A stretch of DNA of 64,000 nucleotides. It comes from JAAFHB01 sp963675995. Its GTDB lineage: Bacteria > Bacteroidota > Bacteroidia > Bacteroidales > Prolixibacteraceae. The notes beneath the pieces are model-generated. The model was given only the letters and a program-made list of their open reading frames with translations, did no database searches and had not been told where the DNA came from. Of this stretch, positions 21,707-31,290 are shown piece after piece (positions within the stretch are counted from its first letter, which is position 1; every line of letters starts with the position of its first letter). Both the position numbers and the translations under genes were made by a program. Location: assembly GCA_963675995.2 (NCBI GenBank), contig CAXXIY010000001.1, positions 2,046,001 to 2,110,000 on the forward strand, in the 5' to 3' direction.

Positions 21707-24700
21707 TCAGGAAATGTATGAATGAATCAATGCGAGTAATTCATCTTTTTTTATTGGCTTTGATATATAATCGTTACAACCTGCCTCCAACGATTTTTCC
21801 CTGTCGTTGGTCATTCCAAATGCTGTTTGTGCAATGATAATTACCTCCTTATTAAACTGACGAATCTGGTGAGTGGCTTCATATCCGTTCATTCCGGGCA
21901 TTCTGATATCCATCAAAATCAGTTCGATATCCCGATTATTCCTGCATATTTCAACAGCGCTGTTTCCCGTTGAAGCATTTAAAATCCTAGTGCTGATTTT
22001 ACTGATTACCTTCGTGAGATACTTTTCAGAGGCGTCATCATCTTCAACAATTAAAATTTTCGGTCCTGAACCTTCAGGGATAATTGTATTGTCATCAATA
22101 ACAGCTCTATAGCTATTCTTTATGTCATTTATCTTTTCTGGTTTTACTTCAAAAGGAAGTGCAAAATAAAAAGTAGACCCCATGCCATATTCGCTTTCAA
22201 CCCAAATATTGCCTCCAAGTATTTCAACATAAGCTTTGGTAATAGATAAACCTAATCCCGCACCCTGGCGGGCCTGAACATCCAAAATATCAGCTTGTAT
22301 AAACCGTTCAAATATTGCTTTCTGTCGGTTAACCGGAATCCCAATACCTGTGTCTTTTACATAAAATTGCAGCGACGGCGCATTCACAGTCTCTGCATGC
22401 ACCGTCTCTATCGTATACCCAAATTCTACAGATCCTTTGTCTGTGTATTTTATGGCATTTTTAACCAGGTTAATAAGGATTGCATACAATTTTTCACGAT
22501 CAGTTTTAATTATTGCTTCGTTATCAGGCAGCGTGTTTTTAAAGGAGAGTTTTATCCCTTTGGCATCTGCATCCAGATAAAGGAGGTCATAAACGTCTTT
22601 AATCTGTCCGTTAAGATTTAATTCATTAATAGCAACTTCTATCAGGCCGGATTCTATTCTGGAGATATCTATAATTTCGTTAATGATATTTAGCATTCTG
22701 GCGCCACTTTTCTCGATAATGCCAATGTACTCTTTTTGTTCATCGCCGGTAAGACCAGGCTGTTCCAACAGTCCGGCAAAACCAAGAATGCCATTCATTG
22801 GAGTTCTGATTTCGTGGCTCATATTGGCAAGAAAAGCAGATTTCAATCGATCAGATTCTTCAGCTTTTTCCTTGGCTTTGATCAACTCCGCCTCCTTATG
22901 CTTTTCCTCTGTGATATCTTCTTTTATAATGATATAGTTACTGGTTAATCCGTTTGACCCGGTCAATGGGGCAATGGTCACATTCTCCCAAAACGGTGTA
23001 CCATCCTTTTTTCTGTTTATAAATTCAGATTTCCATACTTGTCCTGTTTTCAAAGACTCCCACATCTTATTGTATGATTCTGAGGTATGATGTTTTGGAT
23101 TAAATATTCTCGGATTTTTGCCCATGACCTCTTGTGAAGGGTATTGGGTGAAAACAGCAAACTGATGGTTTGTGTACTCAATTTTACCTGCTTTGTCGGT
23201 AATAATGATCATTGAGGGACTTTGTTCCAGCGCTGAACTGAGTGTTTTAATTTGTTGCTCGTCCTTTTTGCGGGCGGTAATATCTTCTTTGACGGCAATG
23301 TAATTGGCTATTTTCCCATTCTCATCAAAAATGGGGGAGATGGATGCAGACTCGTAATATGTCTCACCACTCTTTTTTATATTAAGAAACTCACCGTGCC
23401 ACTCCCTTCCGTTGGTAATGGTATCCCAAAGTTCTTTGTAATCATCTCTGGATTTGGTGTTCGACTTGAGGATTCTTGGATTTTGATGAATTGCCTCATC
23501 GGGACTATAACCCGTAATTTGTGAGAATTTAGGATTTACATATTCGATGTCACCATTAATATCGGTAATTACGATCGATACAGGACTTTGTTCCACCGCA
23601 CTGGATAGAATGCGAATCTGATTTTGGTTGTTAATCCGCTCAGATATGTCGCGTACTACACCAATCGTTCCTGAGAATTCTCCATTCTCATCGGTTTGAA
23701 CTTGAACGTTCATGGATACCCAGAATGACGTCCCATCTTTTCTTTGTGCCTGGCATATAAAATCTTCAAGGCTGCTTTTGACAGTTAACTCTTTTAATAG
23801 GTTTATTCTGTCAGAAGGATTAGCATAAATATCCTCAGCCCGAATGCACATCATTTCTTCAATGGTCTGAAAACCATACATTGGGACAGCAGATGGGCTT
23901 ACCAAAACAAAATTGCCGGATCTGTCAGTCTGAAAATAGGCATCCTGAAGATTATTGAAGATGCTGTGAAATTGTTCTTCACTCTTTACCAATGATGCTA
24001 ATGCCTGCTGGTGTTTCTGATCAAGTTCCATGTTCTCTAATGCAAAACCGATATCATTGGCCACCTCAGTAAGGAGTTCAATCTCTTCCTGATCGAAAAA
24101 GTTTGGAATTGAAGCATATAAGGTGAATGCTCCAATCACTTTGTCGAATAGTCGAATAGGTAAGGCGATCGATGAGTAATAGCCCCTTTTCAGAGCCTCA
24201 TCTTTCCAGATGATGACGTTTGGATCATTCTCAAAATCACTGCAAACGAAATACCGACCTTCTCTTATGGCTTTTCCTGTTGGACCTCGCCCTTCAGGAG
24301 CATCGCTGATTGAAATTTGCCTGATAGCTTTGAGGTACCCCTCTTCAATTCCGGCAGAGGTTACAGGCTGGATCACCTTCTTTTTTTCAACAATTAATCC
24401 AATCCAGGCCATTCGGAATTCTCCAAATTCAACAGCAATGCGGCAAACTTCCTCAAATAGTTGATCCTTATCTTTTAAATGGACAATGGCCTTATTGACC
24501 TGGCTGATAACGGCATATAAGCGGCTCGATTTGTACTTTTCAATCTCTGATCGCCTCATATTGGTAATGTCCTGCGAAATGATCTGAATGGCAATAATAT
24601 TCTCGTTCTCATCCTTTACGGGTTGATATGACGATCTGTACCATTTTGTACCGGATGATGATTGTACATGAATTTCATCCACCTCCGAAGCATTCGTCCT

Positions 24701-25579
24701 AAATACCCTGTCCATTCTTTCTGCTATCTGACCTCCTGTAACCTCACCGAAAAGTTCATATACAGATAATCCAATAGCTTCGTCTATATGCTTATTCAAC
24801 TCCTTTTTTGCGATTGAATTTTGGAGTATTAAACGATATTCCCTGTCGAAAATGGAGTTGGAGGTCCCTGAAGCTTCAAAAATCATTTTGTATTTTTGGT
24901 CACTCTCTTCAGCAATTTTTTTTGCAGTTAATAAATCGATACTTTCCCTCTTTAATCGCAACTGTAACTCTTTTTCTTTTAGAAACGATTTGTTAAGATG
25001 ACTTACCAGTGATGCAACTGCCAAAACCAGGATGGCGTTAAATGCAATCAAATTTAATCCAATCCCTATCCAGCTAACTACATTATAATCTTCAAAAAAT
25101 GTTGGGTTATTTGATTTTAAAGGATGTAAAGCCATGAAAAATAGAAGGATGATTGCGTTTAAAGCAACTGAAATCAATCCTGCCTGCTTTCCCTGGAAAA
25201 GGGTTAGCATTACTGAAATACATATAAGGATAACTGTACTGGGTCCTTTAATCCCAAGATAAACGAGCAGAACAACTGATATGAAATAGAAGTTAGCTGA
25301 AAAAATTATTTTTTTTGAGATGATACTCTGATTCTTAATAATAAAAATTAGTAAAACCACCAGAATTGCCAGAGTATCACAGATTCCGATAATATACTGC
25401 TCTGTTTTTAATGATACGATTAAACTCGGCACATAAACCAGGAGGCAAATTGGAAAAGCTAACAGTAAAACCGAAATGAACAATCTATCTCTTAAATAGG
25501 GTAACCCCTCCTCTTTATTTGTGTCAGGGGATGAAAAGTGATCCAGATAATATTGTACATATCGATTCCAGAATTTCAT
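21707..25579 (-). CDS. Hybrid sensor histidine kinase/response regulator (multi-PAS, GAF)
   Basis: A 1290-residue membrane sensor. Residues ~25-215 form several transmembrane helices. Then follow a PAS domain (~230-345), a GAF domain (~360-510, with QEEIELLTEVANDIGFALEN), and three more PAS/PAC units (~520-890, including the paired stretches SAVEQSPVSIVITDINGDIEYVNPKF and SALEQSPSMIIITDKAGKIEYTNHQF). The kinase core has FLANMSHEIRTPMNGIL with the phospho-accepting histidine (~925), KDTGIGIP and GAGLGLSI ATP-binding motifs, and a C-terminal receiver with ILIVEDDD and the phospho-aspartate in LILMDIRMPGMNG (~1224) and KPI. No output DNA-binding domain is fused and no partner regulator is adjacent. 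Signal unknown. Confidence 0.92.
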   Translation of the reverse strand: MKFWNRYVQYYLDHFSSPDTNKEEGLPYLRDRLFISVLLLAFPICLLVYVPSLIVSLKTEQYIIGICDTLAILVVLLIFIIKNQSIISKKIIFSANFYFISVVLLVYLGIKGPSTVILICISVMLTLFQGKQAGLISVALNAIILLFFMALHPLKSNNPTFFEDYNVVSWIGIGLNLIAFNAILVLAVASLVSHLNKSFLKEKELQLRLKRESIDLLTAKKIAEESDQKYKMIFEASGTSNSIFDREYRLILQNSIAKKELNKHIDEAIGLSVYELFGEVTGGQIAERMDRVFRTNASEVDEIHVQSSSGTKWYRSSYQPVKDENENIIAIQIISQDITNMRRSEIEKYKSSRLYAVISQVNKAIVHLKDKDQLFEEVCRIAVEFGEFRMAWIGLIVEKKKVIQPVTSAGIEEGYLKAIRQISISDAPEGRGPTGKAIREGRYFVCSDFENDPNVIIWKDEALKRGYYSSIALPIRLFDKVIGAFTLYASIPNFFDQEEIELLTEVANDIGFALENMELDQKHQQALASLVKSEEQFHSIFNNLQDAYFQTDRSGNFVLVSPSAVPMYGFQTIEEMMCIRAEDIYANPSDRINLLKELTVKSSLEDFICQAQRKDGTSFWVSMNVQVQTDENGEFSGTIGVVRDISERINNQNQIRILSSAVEQSPVSIVITDINGDIEYVNPKFSQITGYSPDEAIHQNPRILKSNTKSRDDYKELWDTITNGREWHGEFLNIKKSGETYYESASISPIFDENGKIANYIAVKEDITARKKDEQQIKTLSSALEQSPSMIIITDKAGKIEYTNHQFAVFTQYPSQEVMGKNPRIFNPKHHTSESYNKMWESLKTGQVWKSEFINRKKDGTPFWENVTIAPLTGSNGLTSNYIIIKEDITEEKHKEAELIKAKEKAEESDRLKSAFLANMSHEIRTPMNGILGFAGLLEQPGLTGDEQKEYIGIIEKSGARMLNIINEIIDISRIESGLIEVAINELNLNGQIKDVYDLLYLDADAKGIKLSFKNTLPDNEAIIKTDREKLYAILINLVKNAIKYTDKGSVEFGYTIETVHAETVNAPSLQFYVKDTGIGIPVNRQKAIFERFIQADILDVQARQGAGLGLSITKAYVEILGGNIWVESEYGMGSTFYFALPFEVKPEKINDIKNSYRAVIDDNTIIPEGSGPKILIVEDDDASEKYLTKVISKISTRILNASTGNSAVEICRNNRDIELILMDIRMPGMNGYEATHQIRQFNKEVIIIAQTAFGMTNDREKSLEAGCNDYISKPIKKDELLALIHSYIS

Positions 25580-25749
25580 GTGAAAATTTTTTGTTTCTTA
25601 ATGGCAATATGAAACCCTCATAGATTTTCAACTGCTTTGGTGAGCTTATACTCATGAGGGTCTCACTAGCTAATGATCTGAACTTTAAACTGTCAGAAGG
25701 AGTTGCACCCTGCCCTGATGTAACTTCTAATACTTTAATAACTTTTTAT

Positions 25750-26682
25750 TCAGGCAAACTGATCAAGCAGTTCGATGCGCTTTTGGATGGGTGGATGTGT
25801 CGAGAAAAAGTTGCTCAGTGAGAATTTTTTCTCTTCAGTTTGGGGATTTTCGATAAAAAGTTGTGCCACATCCCTGCGCTCTACCGCTTCGATAAGGGGA
25901 TCCTGACTGATTTTGCGTAATGCATTGGCCAGTGCATAAGGTTTTCGGGTCATCTCAGCAGCTCCGGCATCGGCCATATACTCGCGTGATCTTGAGATTC
26001 CAAAGCGGAGTAAAATGGCAATCAGGTAACAGACAGCAGAAATGACAATGGCCACCAGAATGATGACACCCCCATTTTTCCCCTCTCTATCCCTCGAAAA
26101 CATACCGAACCGCAGACTTCTCAAAGCCATTTGAGCTATGAATGCAAATATCCCCACAAAGATAATCGAGATGATCATTAGCCTGACGTCGCGATTACGG
26201 ATATGGGTCAATTCATGGGCAATTACCCCTTCGAGCTCATCGTCGTCAAGTTTATCGATGATCCCACGCGAAAGGGAGACTGAGAAGGTGTTCTCGTTAA
26301 TTCCGCTGGCGAAGGCATTTAGTGAATCATCTTCAATGATAAAGATTTGTGGAATTTTCATCCCTTTGGAGATACATAAGTTTTCGACAAGATTGTAAAC
26401 CCGCTTATTCTCCATGCGTGCCAATGGTTTCGATCCAGTCGCCATCCGGATCATCGAATTATGAAAAAACCAGGCAATAATGAACCATATCGATGTGCCG
26501 ATCAATACAAACGGCACAGTATTCACAAACATATCGTTAGTGATTTGGGGATCATGCTGCCGGGAAGTAAAGAACAAAAAGGCATACACCATCCCAAGCA
26601 GTACAAGAGGGAAAGCAATAATCAGGAGAAGACTGTTAAAGTTGTTTCTCCTGATTTGTGTCTGGATACCGACGTAAGTCAT
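25750..26682 (-). CDS. htpX: M48-family membrane metalloprotease (HtpX-like)
   Basis: A 310-residue zinc protease of the inner membrane involved in quality control of membrane proteins. Two N-terminal transmembrane helices (about residues 18-38 and 52-72) precede the catalytic domain with HELTH (HExxH) near residue 155, a further helix pair (about 170-225), and the third zinc ligand in SREYMADAGAAEMT (about 235). The C-terminal THPPIQKRIELL is typical of the family. Its start overlaps the lemA stop by one base (TAATG), a pairing (LemA with M48 protease) also known in other bacteria. Confidence 0.92.
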   Translation of the reverse strand: MTYVGIQTQIRRNNFNSLLLIIAFPLVLLGMVYAFLFFTSRQHDPQITNDMFVNTVPFVLIGTSIWFIIAWFFHNSMIRMATGSKPLARMENKRVYNLVENLCISKGMKIPQIFIIEDDSLNAFASGINENTFSVSLSRGIIDKLDDDELEGVIAHELTHIRNRDVRLMIISIIFVGIFAFIAQMALRSLRFGMFSRDREGKNGGVIILVAIVISAVCYLIAILLRFGISRSREYMADAGAAEMTRKPYALANALRKISQDPLIEAVERRDVAQLFIENPQTEEKKFSLSNFFSTHPPIQKRIELLDQFA

Positions 26683-27242
26683 TAATTGAAGCTAATTTTA
26701 GGTGGTTCTTCCATGCTTGCCCGCTCCTGACCTAAATCGAACATCGTCTCACGATGAAACCCGAAGTTATTGGCGATCAGATTTGACGGGAAAGTTTCAA
26801 TTCCTGTGTTGTACTCCGTTGTAGCAGCGTTAAAATATCTGCGTACCGCTGCAAGTTTATTTTCAATATCACTTAATTCTTCCTGGAGTTGAAGGAAGTT
26901 TTGATTGGCCTTCAGATCGGGATAAGCCTCAACGGATACTTTCAAACCTTGCAAAGCGGATGACAGCTGTGTCTCTGTCTTAATTTTTTCATCAATTGTA
27001 GTCGCACTCATTGCGGCAGTTCTTGCCTCAGTAATCCTTGTCAGCAACTCCCTTTCGTGAGTGGAATAACCCTTAACTGTTTCAACGAGTTGAGGAACTA
27101 GATCATGACGTTGACGGAGTTGAACATCAATGTCTGCAAAAGCATTCTGCCTTGTGTTACGAAGACGTACGAGACTATTGTAAATTCCAATTAGCCAGAA
27201 GATAATTACAACAATAACAATCAGAATAATTATTGGGACCAT
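26682..27242 (-). CDS. LemA family protein
   Basis: A 186-residue membrane-anchored helical protein. I place the start at the ATG at 27242, just before the single N-terminal transmembrane helix (VPIIILIVIVVIIFWLIGIY). An upstream ATG at 27443 would add 67 residues, but a TAnnTTTG -7 element at 27278-27271 lies between them. The family signature is clear: AFADIDVQLRQRHDLVPQLVETVKGYSTHE, EARTAAM, LKVSVEAYPDLKANQNFLQLQEELSDIENKL, and the YNTGIETFPSNLIAN end. Function is not well defined; the overlap with htpX suggests a joint role at the membrane. A second LemA gene is at 47137. Confidence 0.88.
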   Translation of the reverse strand: MVPIIILIVIVVIIFWLIGIYNSLVRLRNTRQNAFADIDVQLRQRHDLVPQLVETVKGYSTHERELLTRITEARTAAMSATTIDEKIKTETQLSSALQGLKVSVEAYPDLKANQNFLQLQEELSDIENKLAAVRRYFNAATTEYNTGIETFPSNLIANNFGFHRETMFDLGQERASMEEPPKISFN

Positions 27243-27270
27243 AAACAGAAAATTTAGTGGATTAATCCAA

Positions 27271-27278
27271 CAAATGTA
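27271..27278 (-). promoter_or_regulatory. Bacteroidota -7 element of lemA-htpX
   Basis: TACATTTG on the reverse strand fits TAnnTTTG and lies about 30 bases before the chosen lemA start. It supports the shorter lemA reading frame. A matching -33 element at correct distance is not obvious. Confidence 0.5.
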
Positions 27279-27511
27279 CAATTTTATAAGGATGTCTGAA
27301 CCTGCAATATTTTTTTTGTCCGGCAACTTTTTGGCATTGACATTTTTTGTGGCGTGTGATACCTGTCTAAAGATGAAGACAAAATCCAAGGGGTAAAAAA
27401 AGCAGGAAAGTGAATATAAAATACTTACATACAATAAGTGCAATCAACTATTACCTGGAGGAATGATTCATGCGATGTTTGAAATATACACAAAATAGAT
27501 TATTTTATATA

Positions 27512-27542
27512 TTGAAAAACTTGTGGTTTTTTAATAAGTTTG
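27512..27542 (+). promoter_or_regulatory. Promoter of fucI
   Basis: TTG at 27512-27514, 20 bases, then TAAGTTTG at 27535-27542: a full match to the -33/-7 consensus of this phylum. It lies about 40 bases before the ATG at 27583 and argues against using the in-frame TTG at 27547 as the start. Confidence 0.65.
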
Positions 27543-27582
27543 AAGATTGAAAACAACTGAATTCAATTTAAAATTATTTTTT

Positions 27583-29367
27583 ATGAACCGACTTATTGGT
27601 GAGATGCCTAAAATCGGCATCCGTCCTGTGATCGACGGACGTCGTCAGGGGGTTAGAGAATCGCTGGAGATTCAAACAATGAATATGGCAAAGGCAGCAG
27701 CAAAACTTATTTCGGACAATCTGCGCTTTCCAAACGGAGAAAAGGTGGAGTGTGTCATCGCTGACAGTACTATTGGAGGCGTTGCGGAAGCCGCAATGTG
27801 CGCTGATAAATTTGCCCGTGCGGGTGTTGGTGTTTCTCTTACTGTTACTCCATGCTGGTGCTACGGCACTGAAGTGATGGATACTGATCCGCTTGTTCCC
27901 AAAGCAGTTTGGGGTTTTAACGGTACCGAACGACCGGGTGCAGTTTATCTTGCTGCAGCTTTGGCAGGATATGCCCAAAAAGGGTTACCGGCATTTGGAA
28001 TTTATGGTCGCGATGTTCAGGATGCGGGTGATACTTCCATCCCTGAAGATGTTAAAGAAAAACTTTTACAGTTTGCAAAGGCTGGTTTGGCTGTTGCTCA
28101 AATGAGGAATAAATCATACCTGTCGTTAGGTGGGATGTCGATGGGGATAGCCGGGTCGTATGTTGACCAGGAATTTTTCCTCGATTATCTTGGAATGCGC
28201 ACCGAAGTAGTTGATATGTCTGAAATCGTTCGTCGTGCCGAGCGTGGCATATATGATAAGGTGGAATTTGAAAAAGCACTTGCCTGGGTGAAGAAAAACT
28301 GCAAAGAAGGCGAAGATCCCAACCAACCAGAAGCTCAGCTTTCTGCAGAACGTAAAGAATGGGAGTGGGAAATGGTGGTTAAGATGACCCTGATTGCCCG
28401 TGACCTGATGATTGGCAATCCAAGGCTTGCCGAGATGGGATTTGGAGAAGAGGCGTTTGGCCATAATGCCATTGCCGGTGGATTTCAGGGCCAGCGTCAG
28501 TGGACTGACCATTTGCCAAATGGCGACTTTATGGAGGCCATCCTCAACTCATCCTTCGACTGGAACGGTATCCGCGAAGCCTTTGTGATGGCTACTGAAA
28601 ACGATTCCCTGAACGGTGTTGCCATGTTATTTGGACATTTGTTAACCAACACTTCCCAGATATTCTCTGACGTGCGCACCTACTGGAGTCCTGATGCCGT
28701 TGAGCGTGTTACGGGCAAAAAACTCACAGGTAAAGCTGCTAATGGAATTATTCACCTGATCAACTCGGGTTCCACAACGCTTGATGCCACCGCAAAACAG
28801 CAGAAAGACGGACAACCTGCAATGAAACCTTTCTGGGAGATCACGGAAGCAGAAGCTCAGGCTTGTCTCGATGCAACAGACTGGCCAGCTGCCGATCTTG
28901 GCTATTTCAGGGGCGGAGGCTTTTCCTCTCATTTCAAGACCGAAGGTGAGATGCCCGTTACCATGTCTCGCGTCAATCTCGTAAAAGGGATTGGACCGGT
29001 TCTTCAGATTGCTGAAGGTTGGACCATTCAGCTTCCGGAAGATGTTCATGCCACACTGGATGTTCGTACAAACCCGACCTGGCCAACGACATGGTTTGCA
29101 CCCCGTTTGACCGGCAAAGGTGCATTCGCTGATGTCTATAATGTGATGGCGAACTGGGGCGCAAACCACGGTGCGATCAGCTATGGCCATATCGGTGCAG
29201 ATCTGATATCTCTTGCAGCGATGCTCCGTATCCCTGTTTGTATGCACAATGTTCCTGATGAAAAAGTATTCAGACCAGCAGTATGGAATGCCTTTGGGAT
29301 GGATAAAGAGGGAGCTGATTATCGTGCCTGTGATACTTATGGACCGGTTTACGGAAAGACAAAATAG
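27583..29367 (+). CDS. fucI: L-fucose isomerase
   Basis: Interconverts L-fucose and L-fuculose; many family members also accept D-arabinose. The 594-residue product starts at ATG 27583, with PKIGIRPVIDGRRQGVRESLEIQTMNMA. Manganese-site and catalytic stretches are present: AFVMATENDSLNG near residue 340 with the acidic ligands, and FKTEGEMPVTMSRVNLVKG and the HGAISYGHIGADLISLAAMLRIPVCMHNV end. Length is normal. It has its own promoter and terminator, and no fuculokinase, aldolase, fucose permease or regulator is next to it, so its pathway partners are elsewhere. Confidence 0.95.
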   Translation: MNRLIGEMPKIGIRPVIDGRRQGVRESLEIQTMNMAKAAAKLISDNLRFPNGEKVECVIADSTIGGVAEAAMCADKFARAGVGVSLTVTPCWCYGTEVMDTDPLVPKAVWGFNGTERPGAVYLAAALAGYAQKGLPAFGIYGRDVQDAGDTSIPEDVKEKLLQFAKAGLAVAQMRNKSYLSLGGMSMGIAGSYVDQEFFLDYLGMRTEVVDMSEIVRRAERGIYDKVEFEKALAWVKKNCKEGEDPNQPEAQLSAERKEWEWEMVVKMTLIARDLMIGNPRLAEMGFGEEAFGHNAIAGGFQGQRQWTDHLPNGDFMEAILNSSFDWNGIREAFVMATENDSLNGVAMLFGHLLTNTSQIFSDVRTYWSPDAVERVTGKKLTGKAANGIIHLINSGSTTLDATAKQQKDGQPAMKPFWEITEAEAQACLDATDWPAADLGYFRGGGFSSHFKTEGEMPVTMSRVNLVKGIGPVLQIAEGWTIQLPEDVHATLDVRTNPTWPTTWFAPRLTGKGAFADVYNVMANWGANHGAISYGHIGADLISLAAMLRIPVCMHNVPDEKVFRPAVWNAFGMDKEGADYRACDTYGPVYGKTK

Positions 29368-29447
29368 AACAAACTATTAGGCTTTAGGCTAATTGGCTCG
29401 AGGTTTAACCTAAAAGCCTGTAGTCTAAATAACCTGTGACTAAATTG

Positions 29448-29494
29448 ACAGCTGGCTTAGGATGTTTAATATCCAAAAGCCAGCTGTTTTTTTT
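29448..29494 (+). terminator. Rho-independent terminator of fucI
   Basis: Perfect 11-bp stem ACAGCTGGCTT (29448-29458) / AAGCCAGCTGT (29477-29487) followed by eight T residues. Upstream of it (29368-29440) is an imperfect inverted pair AGGCTTTAGGCTAA / CCTAAAAGCCT. Confidence 0.9.
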
Positions 29495-29633
29495 GAGGCA
29501 GAAGGACGGCGCTATGTCCCAGTCATATTTTTCCGTGATTCCTTATTTAATTAGTCAATGTATTACTACATTTGATAAAGATTACTCTTTCGCTTAATGA
29601 TCAAAACAGTATTAAACATCTAAGAAATTCAAA

Positions 29634-30407
29634 ATGGCAGCGCTACCAATTATCGGGATTATCATTATAATCCTATTATCAGGATTCCGGATTGCACAGG
29701 AGTACGAACGTTCGGTTATATTCCGGCTTGGGCGATTTCAGGCAATCAAAGGTCCGGGTCTCTATTGGATCATTCCATTTATCGAAGTTCAGCAACGGGT
29801 TGATATCAGAACAAAAACAGTAGATTTGGAACAACAGGAAACAATAACCAAGGATAGTGTAACCATAAAGGTGAATGCCGTCCTTTGGTTTAGAATTCTA
29901 AATCCGGAAGGTGCCATTATCCGGGTTGCCGACTATAACAAAGCAGTTTATCAGTTTTCTGTAACAGCCCTTCGAAACATCATAGGTCAACATACACTCG
30001 ATGAGGTATTGCGGGAAAGGGAACAGATCAATGGGACACTTCAGAAGATTGTGGACTCTACCACCGAACCTTGGGGTATCAAAATTGAGATGGTCGAGAT
30101 GAAAGATGTTGAAATACCTGAAGCGATGCAACGTGCGATGGCTCGCGAAGCGGAAGCTATCAGGGAAAAAAGAGCCCGGATTGTCAAGGCAGAAGCAGAA
30201 CTGGAAGCTTCAATCAAATTGACACAGGGTGCAAAGGAGATGGAAGGAAGCCCTATTGCGCTGGAATTAAGAAGGATGCAGATGTTGTCGGAAATTGGCA
30301 TCGATAATAATACCACTACTGTTATCCTGATGCCATCGGACTTCACAAATGCAGCTAAAAGTTTCACCGAACTGGTTAATAAAAATAAGCTCAACGAAAA
30401 ATCCTGA
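29634..30407 (+). CDS. SPFH/Band 7 protein, slipin type
   Basis: A 257-residue stomatin-like membrane scaffold. It has one N-terminal transmembrane helix (LPIIGIIIIILLSGFRIA), then the Band 7 domain starting ERSVIFRLGRFQAIKGPGLYWIIPFIE and VDLEQQETITKDSVTIKVNAVLWFRI, and the conserved PEAMQRAMAREAEAIREKRARIVKAEAE helix near residue 165 that mediates oligomerisation. A TACATTTG -7 element lies at 29567-29574. The usual partner, a NfeD-type membrane protein, is not adjacent. Role in membrane organisation is known only in general terms for slipins. Confidence 0.9.
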   Translation: MAALPIIGIIIIILLSGFRIAQEYERSVIFRLGRFQAIKGPGLYWIIPFIEVQQRVDIRTKTVDLEQQETITKDSVTIKVNAVLWFRILNPEGAIIRVADYNKAVYQFSVTALRNIIGQHTLDEVLREREQINGTLQKIVDSTTEPWGIKIEMVEMKDVEIPEAMQRAMAREAEAIREKRARIVKAEAELEASIKLTQGAKEMEGSPIALELRRMQMLSEIGIDNNTTTVILMPSDFTNAAKSFTELVNKNKLNEKS

Positions 30408-30447
30408 TTTAATCGGATTTCTGCTGAATGGTTAGCCTTATTCTGCA

Positions 30448-30741
30448 TTGAATGGTGGACCTCTCTTCAAATTTAATGAATCAGTCTCATTTCAGATATT
30501 TTATGATACCCGGGAAGGGATAGATTATTGTTGGAATAAGCTTTCTGAAGGTGGGCATGAAGGGAAGTGCTGCTGGTTTAAAGATAGATTTCGACTTTCG
30601 TCGCAAATTGTCACAACCATACTTCCGGAATTGATCGCCAACCCGAAAAAAGCGGGAGGTGTTATGAACGGTTTTATGCAAATGACTAAATCTGATATTG
30701 AGAAATTAGTAAAAGCACAAAATAATTGGATTCCCGGATAA
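30448..30741 (+). pseudogene. VOC/PhnB-like protein, 5'-truncated
   Basis: The frame encodes only the second half of a PhnB-type (3-demethylubiquinone-9 methyltransferase-like) vicinal-oxygen-chelate protein: ALNGGPLFKFNESVSFQ, then YDTREGIDYCWNKLSEGGHEG, WFKDRFRLSSQIVTTILPEL and a C-terminal helical tail. Family members are about 150-160 residues and have a first beta-alpha-beta module before the NGGP segment; here a stop codon (TAG at 30433-30435) lies just upstream and the first module is missing. Conserved tryptophan/glycine positions (GWLKD, VSWQIVP in relatives) are changed. I read it as a decaying fragment. Confidence 0.7.
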
Positions 30742-30852
30742 TCTGAATTTGATCAGTTTTCTGTCAAATTTTCCGTTTTTATAGTCAATTTTCTGGATAA
30801 AATTGGCCACTTCGCTCCATTTTTCTAATTTCACCGTTTTAATTTTGTAGGA

Positions 30853-31290
30853 ATGACTTTTCCAAAGCTTACCATTAATACTCCAATTGAGTTAATCAAC
30901 CAATTTGCAAAGAATACAATGGTTGAAAATCTCGGAATCCAATTTACTTCCATCGGCGAGGGGTGGGTAGAAGCCTCAATGCCTGTGGATCACCGCACCT
31001 CGCGTCCGGGAAATCTGCTGCATGGAGGAGCGAACCTGGCTCTTGCAGAAACAATAGCAGGATTAGGATCCATGTTGTTGGTTGACAGTAGTGAATTCGA
31101 TGTTCTGGGAATTCAGATCAGTTCAAACCATACCGGTAGTGCAAGTGAAGGGACTGTGTTTTCACGTGCGGATATTGTATATGCAGGGACCCAGACCCAT
31201 GTATGGAATGTAGAAATAAAGAATAATGCCGGGAAATTGTTATCTACCGGGCGAGTGACTAACATGATTGTTAAACGGAATGGCAAATAA
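30853..31290 (+). CDS. menI: Hotdog-fold thioesterase, probable 1,4-dihydroxy-2-naphthoyl-CoA hydrolase
   Basis: A 145-residue single-hotdog thioesterase of the PaaI/YdiI type. The active-site segment RPGNLLHGGANLALAETIAGLGS near residue 55 matches the family (HGG with the general-base glutamate in LAET). As first gene of the menaquinone operon, it most likely releases CoA from dihydroxynaphthoyl-CoA before prenylation by MenA; that substrate is inferred from context. Its last codons overlap the start of menF by 11 bases. A TAATTTTG sequence at 30840-30847 resembles a -7 box, but is very close to the start. Confidence 0.8.
   Translation: MTFPKLTINTPIELINQFAKNTMVENLGIQFTSIGEGWVEASMPVDHRTSRPGNLLHGGANLALAETIAGLGSMLLVDSSEFDVLGIQISSNHTGSASEGTVFSRADIVYAGTQTHVWNVEIKNNAGKLLSTGRVTNMIVKRNGK

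Noticed and set aside
27243..27443. Extended N-terminus of LemA
   Set aside because: A -7 element lies inside it and the family starts just before the transmembrane helix.
28642..29247. 201-residue reverse-strand protein within fucI
   Set aside because: Antisense to strongly conserved fucI coding sequence; Cys/His-rich translation typical of a codon-bias shadow.
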